NCBI RefSeq assembly: GCF_015291745.1
Contig: NZ_CP030059.1
Location: 6,971,501 to 7,035,500 of the forward strand
Direction: 5' to 3'
Length of the DNA stretch: 64,000 bases
Source: Bradyrhizobium sp. CCBAU 53351
Lineage (GTDB): Bacteria; Pseudomonadota; Alphaproteobacteria; Rhizobiales; Xanthobacteraceae
Below the pieces are notes generated by a model that worked only from the letters and a program-made list of their open reading frames with translations, was not told the origin of the DNA and ran no database searches. This document shows, one piece after another, positions 60,458 to 64,000 of the stretch (position 1 is its first letter; the number at the start of each line of letters is the position of its first letter). The position numbers and the translations under genes are program-made.

Positions 60458-61933
60458 TTAATTCGTCTCCTTCAATGCGGGATAGAGCGCGCGCCATCGC
60501 CGATAGGCTTCGTCATAGGCCGCAGCGACGGAGGCGCGAGGCGTGAAGGTCGCAAGCCGCCGCGGGCGGGTGCAGACCGCCGAGGCGCTCTCGCCTGTCG
60601 CGGCGAGCCTGCCGAGCCTGGAGGCGCCGAGGGCCGCTCCCACCTCGCCCTCTTCGACCCGGTGAACGGGAATGCCGAGCACGTCGGCGCAGATCTGTGC
60701 CCACAATGGCGAGCGCGAGCCGCCGCCGACGAGATCGAGCTCGGGAATCGGCCCGCTCGCCGCGCTCAGTGCCGCCAGATTGTCGCGCGCGGCAAAGGCG
60801 ACGCCTTCGAGCACGGCCTGCACGATCTGGCTGCGGCCGGTCGCACCGCGCAGGCCGACGAAGGCACCGCTGGCAGAGGCATCGTTGTGCGGCGTGCGCT
60901 CGCCGTCGAGATAGGGCAGGAATTTGATCGGGCTCGGCGCATCGACAGATTCACCAAGCGGAGCCAAGAGCGCTGCGGCGGCCGTCTCCATCACCCCGGA
61001 GAGCCAGGCGAGCGACGCCGCGGCCGACAGCATCACGCCCATCTGATGCCAGAGGCCGGGCAGCGCATGACAGAAGGCATGCACGGCCGACGTCGGCGCC
61101 GGCGCGAAGCGATCGGTGACGCGGAACACGACGCCGGACGTTCCCAACGACAGGAACGCATCTCCCGGCGCGATCGCGCCGAGCCCGATCGCGCTCGCGG
61201 CGTTGTCGCCGGCGCCGCCCGCGACCACGACGGCTTTCTTCATACCCCAGCGCTGCGCATAGTCCGGCGCGAGCACGGCGCTCTCCGCGCTGCCCTCGAC
61301 GAGGCGCGGCATGTGGTGGAGATCGAGCCCGGTGGCGTGCAGCAGCAAGGCGGACCAGCGCCGCTGGCCGACATCGAGCCACAGCGTGCCGGCAGCATCG
61401 GACATGTCCTCAACCATCTCGCCGGTGAGGCGGTAACGCACATAGGCCTTGGGCAGCAGCACCTTTGCGACACGCTCGAAGATTTTCGGCTCGTGCCGTG
61501 CGATCCACAGCAGCTTCGGTGCGGTGAAGCCGGGCATCGCGAGATTGCCGGCGATCGCGGGCAGCGACGGACAGCGTCGCTCCAGCACGGCGCATTCGGC
61601 CTGCGAGCGACCGTCGTTCCAGAGGATCGCGGGGCGCAGCGGCTTGCCGTCCTCGTCCAGCAGCGTCGCGCCATGCATCTGGCCGGACAGGCCGATGCCG
61701 GCCACCTGCGCCACCTCGCGCGGATGGCGGCTGGCGAGATCGTCGACCGCGCCGATGGTCGCATCGACCCAGGAATCGGGGTCCTGCTCGGACCACAGCG
61801 GCGCCGGATGCGACAGCGCGAGCTCGCGCGTTGCCGTCGCGAGGATCGCGCCGGATTCGCTCACGAGCACCGCTTTTACGCCGGACGTGCCGATGTCCAG
61901 TCCGAGATACAAATCGTCCTCCTCATCATCCAT
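60458..61933 (-). CDS. xylB: Xylulokinase
   Basis: The 491-residue FGGY-family kinase begins with YLGLDIGTSGVKAVLV, the ATP phosphate loop. The FGGY features GLSGQMHGATLLD, WNDGRS and a C-terminal LVGGGSRSPLWAQICADVLG are present. It phosphorylates D-xylulose to D-xylulose 5-phosphate for the pentose phosphate pathway. The operon order lacI-xylB-xylA-transport fits D-xylose catabolism. A short acidic N-terminus (DDEEDD) precedes the domain. Its stop abuts the xylA GTG. Confidence 0.96.
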   Translation of the reverse strand: MDDEEDDLYLGLDIGTSGVKAVLVSESGAILATATRELALSHPAPLWSEQDPDSWVDATIGAVDDLASRHPREVAQVAGIGLSGQMHGATLLDEDGKPLRPAILWNDGRSQAECAVLERRCPSLPAIAGNLAMPGFTAPKLLWIARHEPKIFERVAKVLLPKAYVRYRLTGEMVEDMSDAAGTLWLDVGQRRWSALLLHATGLDLHHMPRLVEGSAESAVLAPDYAQRWGMKKAVVVAGGAGDNAASAIGLGAIAPGDAFLSLGTSGVVFRVTDRFAPAPTSAVHAFCHALPGLWHQMGVMLSAAASLAWLSGVMETAAAALLAPLGESVDAPSPIKFLPYLDGERTPHNDASASGAFVGLRGATGRSQIVQAVLEGVAFAARDNLAALSAASGPIPELDLVGGGSRSPLWAQICADVLGIPVHRVEEGEVGAALGASRLGRLAATGESASAVCTRPRRLATFTPRASVAAAYDEAYRRWRALYPALKETN

Positions 61934-61994
61934 TGCGATGCGCGATCTTGACGTCGCGCTTTTCCGCTACGGCCCGTTCGATAGCCGGCTGCCG

Positions 61995-63035
61995 CTAGGG
62001 CAGATTGTCCCGCATCACGATGTCGATCCTGATCTTCTCCTGCTCGCGCAAGATCGGCTCGCCGCGGGCAAGCGCGAGCAGCACGCGCACGGCGGCGCGC
62101 GCCTCATGTCCGGGGTTCTGCGAGATCGCGGCATCCATCACGCCCTGCAGCAGCAGGCGGCGCGTCAGCAGGGTGACGTCATGACCGACGAACACCACCT
62201 TGTCGCGGCCGGCATCGCTCAACGCCTTGGCGACGCCTTGCGTGCCGGCGCCGACGTTATAAAGGCCGACAATGTCGGCATGCTTGGCCAATAGCCGCGC
62301 CATCACCTGTTCCGAGCGGCCATCCTCGTCGCGCCCTTCGAGCACGGGCAGCACGCTGAGACCGGGGAATTCCGACGCCATCACCTGGTTGAAACCGAAA
62401 ATTCGCTCGGCATGGTCGCGCAAGCCCTGCGAGCCCGCGACGATCGCAACCTTGCCGGACTTTTGGCCGACCAGCCGTCCGACCAGCGCGCCGGCGGTGC
62501 GGCCCGCCGCGATGTTGTCGATGCCGACATAATGGTGGCGGCGCGACGACGGCACGTCCGACACCAGGGTCACCACCTTGGTGCCGGCATCGACGAGGTC
62601 GTTGATCGCGGCGCGAACGCTGGGGTGATCCAGCGCCACCACGGCGACGCCGTCGCAATCGCCCGACAGCGCCTCCAGCGAGGCCGCGAGCACCGATGGA
62701 TCGAACACATCGGTTGTAACAGTCTCGACGCTGAGGCGGCGGGCCGAGAGCCAAGCGGACATCTCGCCGAGATAGGCCTCGATCTGCTGCATGAACGGGT
62801 TCGGCCCCGACGGCATCACGAAGGCGAAGCGGCGGGCGCGGCTGCGAGCGAGTTCGGCGGCGGCGACGTGGGGCTGGAACGAATTGCGCTCGATCGCCGC
62901 CTTGACGCGCCGCACCGTGTCGGGCCGCACGCCGGGCCGGTTGTGCAGGACGCGGTCCACCGTCGCCAAGCTGACGCCCGCCTCGCGGGCGATGTCCTTC
63001 AGCGTCAGCACCGTCGTGGTCAGGGTCTCGGCCAT
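61995..63035 (-). CDS. LacI-family repressor of the xyl operon
   Basis: The 346-residue regulator has an N-terminal LacI helix-turn-helix (LTLKDIAREAGVSLATVDRVL) with a hinge region, then a periplasmic-binding-protein-like sensor domain (VAVVALDHPSVRAAINDLVDAGTKVVTLVSDVP). The sensor contains GIDNIAAGRTAGALVGRL. It lies 61 bases upstream of xylB on the same strand, so it is probably autoregulated and represses the sugar operon until the sugar binds. XylR in rhizobia plays this role in some strains. I could not pick out a palindromic operator by eye. Confidence 0.93.
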   Translation of the reverse strand: MAETLTTTVLTLKDIAREAGVSLATVDRVLHNRPGVRPDTVRRVKAAIERNSFQPHVAAAELARSRARRFAFVMPSGPNPFMQQIEAYLGEMSAWLSARRLSVETVTTDVFDPSVLAASLEALSGDCDGVAVVALDHPSVRAAINDLVDAGTKVVTLVSDVPSSRRHHYVGIDNIAAGRTAGALVGRLVGQKSGKVAIVAGSQGLRDHAERIFGFNQVMASEFPGLSVLPVLEGRDEDGRSEQVMARLLAKHADIVGLYNVGAGTQGVAKALSDAGRDKVVFVGHDVTLLTRRLLLQGVMDAAISQNPGHEARAAVRVLLALARGEPILREQEKIRIDIVMRDNLP

Positions 63036-63133
63036 GGCTGAAGGCTAGCAGAGGTGTTTTGAGGTACGCAACTCATTTTGAGGGGCAGCAGTGCGATTGT
63101 TGCCGGCTCAAGTCTAACAGCCGGGTCCGGCAG

Positions 63134-63598
63134 TCACCCCTCGAGCAGGTCCAGCGTCAGGAACAGGCTGTTGGGATCCTCGGCATAGCCCTCGAACGGA
63201 CCGCAGAGAATAAAGCCATGCGCCTGGTAGAGCGCATGCGCCGGCTTGAAATAGTCCCACGAGCCGGTCTCAAGACTGAGCCGCTTCAGGCCCCGCGCGC
63301 GGGCCTCGGCGATGATGTGGCGGAGCATCTGGCCGCCATACCCGCGCCGCCGCGTGGTCTGGAGCGTGTGCATCGACTTCACCTCGCCATGGGTTGCCGA
63401 GAGCGTCTTCAGCGCGCCGGCGGCAACCAGCTGCTCGCCGTCCCATCCGGTCCAGAACGCGACGTCGCTGGCACGAAGGCCGGCGAGATCGAGCGCATGC
63501 GCACTGCCCGGCGCGGTCTGCGCCCGCGCCGCCGTGACGTGATGATCGAGCAGCGCGACGACGCGCGGATCGAAGGTGTCGCCGGTCCGGATCTGCAT
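63134..63598 (-). CDS. GNAT-family acetyltransferase
   Basis: The start at 63598 gives 154 residues. The GNAT acetyl-CoA-binding region reads TTRRRGYGGQMLRHIIAEARARG, and the C-terminal part has the common LYQAHGFILCGPFEGY. It transfers an acetyl group to a small amine or a protein N-terminus; the substrate is unknown. It begins two bases after the neighbouring acetyltransferase gene ends, so the two are likely one transcript. Confidence 0.9.
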   Translation of the reverse strand: MQIRTGDTFDPRVVALLDHHVTAARAQTAPGSAHALDLAGLRASDVAFWTGWDGEQLVAAGALKTLSATHGEVKSMHTLQTTRRRGYGGQMLRHIIAEARARGLKRLSLETGSWDYFKPAHALYQAHGFILCGPFEGYAEDPNSLFLTLDLLEG

Positions 63599-63600
63599 GG

Positions 63601-64000
63601 TCAGGGCCTCACGCCGCTTGCAAGCTGCTTCTGCATGAAAACGAGATCGAGCCAGCGGCCGAACTTGCAGCCGACCTCCGGCATGCGCGCGACCTCCGCG
63701 AAGCCGAGCGAGGCGTGCAGCGCGATCGAAGCCGCGTTGGTGCCGTCGATGCCGGCAATCATGACATGCTTGTTCATGGCGGTGGCGCGCTCGATCAACG
63801 CGGCGACCAGACCGCGGCCGATCCCCGCCCTGTGATGCCGCTCGTCGACATAGACGGAATTCTCCACGGTGTGACGATAGCCGGGGAAGGGACGGAAATC
63901 GCCGAACGAGGCGAAACCGACGACCTCCCTGCCCTTCATCGCGACCAGCACGGGATAGCCGGCGTCCCGTCGCGCGGAAATCCATTGACGCCGCGAGTCC
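63601..64000 (-). CDS. Phosphinothricin N-acetyltransferase-like GNAT protein, 5' end cut
   Basis: The reading frame is open to the window edge, so the N-terminus is missing. The visible part has WISARRDAGYPVLVAMKG, then GFASFGDFRPFPGYRHTVENSVYV, RHHRAGIGRGLVAALIERA and LGFAEVARMPEVGCKFGRWLDLVFMQ. This pattern matches the phosphinothricin (bar/pat-like) or methionine sulfoximine acetyltransferase family. Its natural substrates are often amino-acid analogues, and it could simply detoxify related compounds. It lies just upstream of a second GNAT gene. Confidence 0.9.
   Translation of the reverse strand, partial: DSRRQWISARRDAGYPVLVAMKGREVVGFASFGDFRPFPGYRHTVENSVYVDERHHRAGIGRGLVAALIERATAMNKHVMIAGIDGTNAASIALHASLGFAEVARMPEVGCKFGRWLDLVFMQKQLASGVRP

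Overview
The window is a stretch of GC-rich alphaproteobacterial chromosome, most likely Bradyrhizobium or a close relative in the Nitrobacteraceae. Supporting signs are the high-GC codon use, Rhizobiales-type families (DUF2865, a DUF6460-like membrane protein, the ligase-associated DNA repair set, class I lysyl-tRNA synthetase) and many copies of the short palindromic intergenic elements typical of Bradyrhizobium genomes. The genus is inferred from style and family recall, not from a search. No rRNA, tRNA, CRISPR array, transposase or integrase was seen. Both window ends cut genes.

Layout. 1-2235: end of an amino-acid ABC transporter operon with an atypical short-chain dehydrogenase and an enolase-superfamily enzyme. 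2407-4698: HIT protein, NudC and a PfkB kinase. 4801-9022: an Lrp/AsnC regulator, then a histidine kinase/response regulator pair divergent from two small secreted proteins and a sterol-desaturase-like hydroxylase, with a direct-repeat operator between them. 9033-17205: phosphomannomutase, a HepT/MntA toxin-antitoxin pair, an aspartyl protease, helicase HrpB, UDP-glucose dehydrogenase and a membrane acyltransferase. 17463-20543: DNA polymerase I with a degenerate proofreading site.

20540-24679 is the most interesting region. It is visibly less GC-rich than its flanks and looks like a three-gene RiPP (ribosomally made, modified peptide) operon on the minus strand. The first gene encodes a secreted precursor ending in ten consecutive Phe-x-Asn/Lys triplets, mostly Phe-Pro-Asn. 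The second is a radical SAM/SPASM maturase resembling the cyclophane-forming GrrM/OscB group. The third is a 900-residue membrane-anchored protein of no family I recognise, translationally coupled to the maturase. The expected product is a periplasmic or exported peptide carrying serial Phe-Asn cyclophanes.

25032-48882 is mostly housekeeping and metabolism: LysE exporter, glutathione transferase, PyrE, DNA repair phosphoesterase PdeM with its Lhr-like helicase, RidA, an esterase, a flavin dehydrogenase, SCO1, lysyl-tRNA synthetase, carbonic anhydrase, a TetR-controlled operon with a clear promoter/operator, an S24-type regulator without its protease residues, PyrD, a MATE pump and an RNase Z-like hydrolase. 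49197-51898 holds the partner ligase and exonuclease of PdeM/helicase, so that four-part repair set is split into two loci here. 53000-54229 encodes a branched-chain amino-acid type binding protein. 54326-63035 is a sugar operon: LacI regulator, XylB, XylA, ABC ATPase, permease, binding protein, aldo/keto reductase and lactonase-like amidohydrolase, pointing to D-xylose or a related sugar. The window ends in two GNAT acetyltransferase genes.
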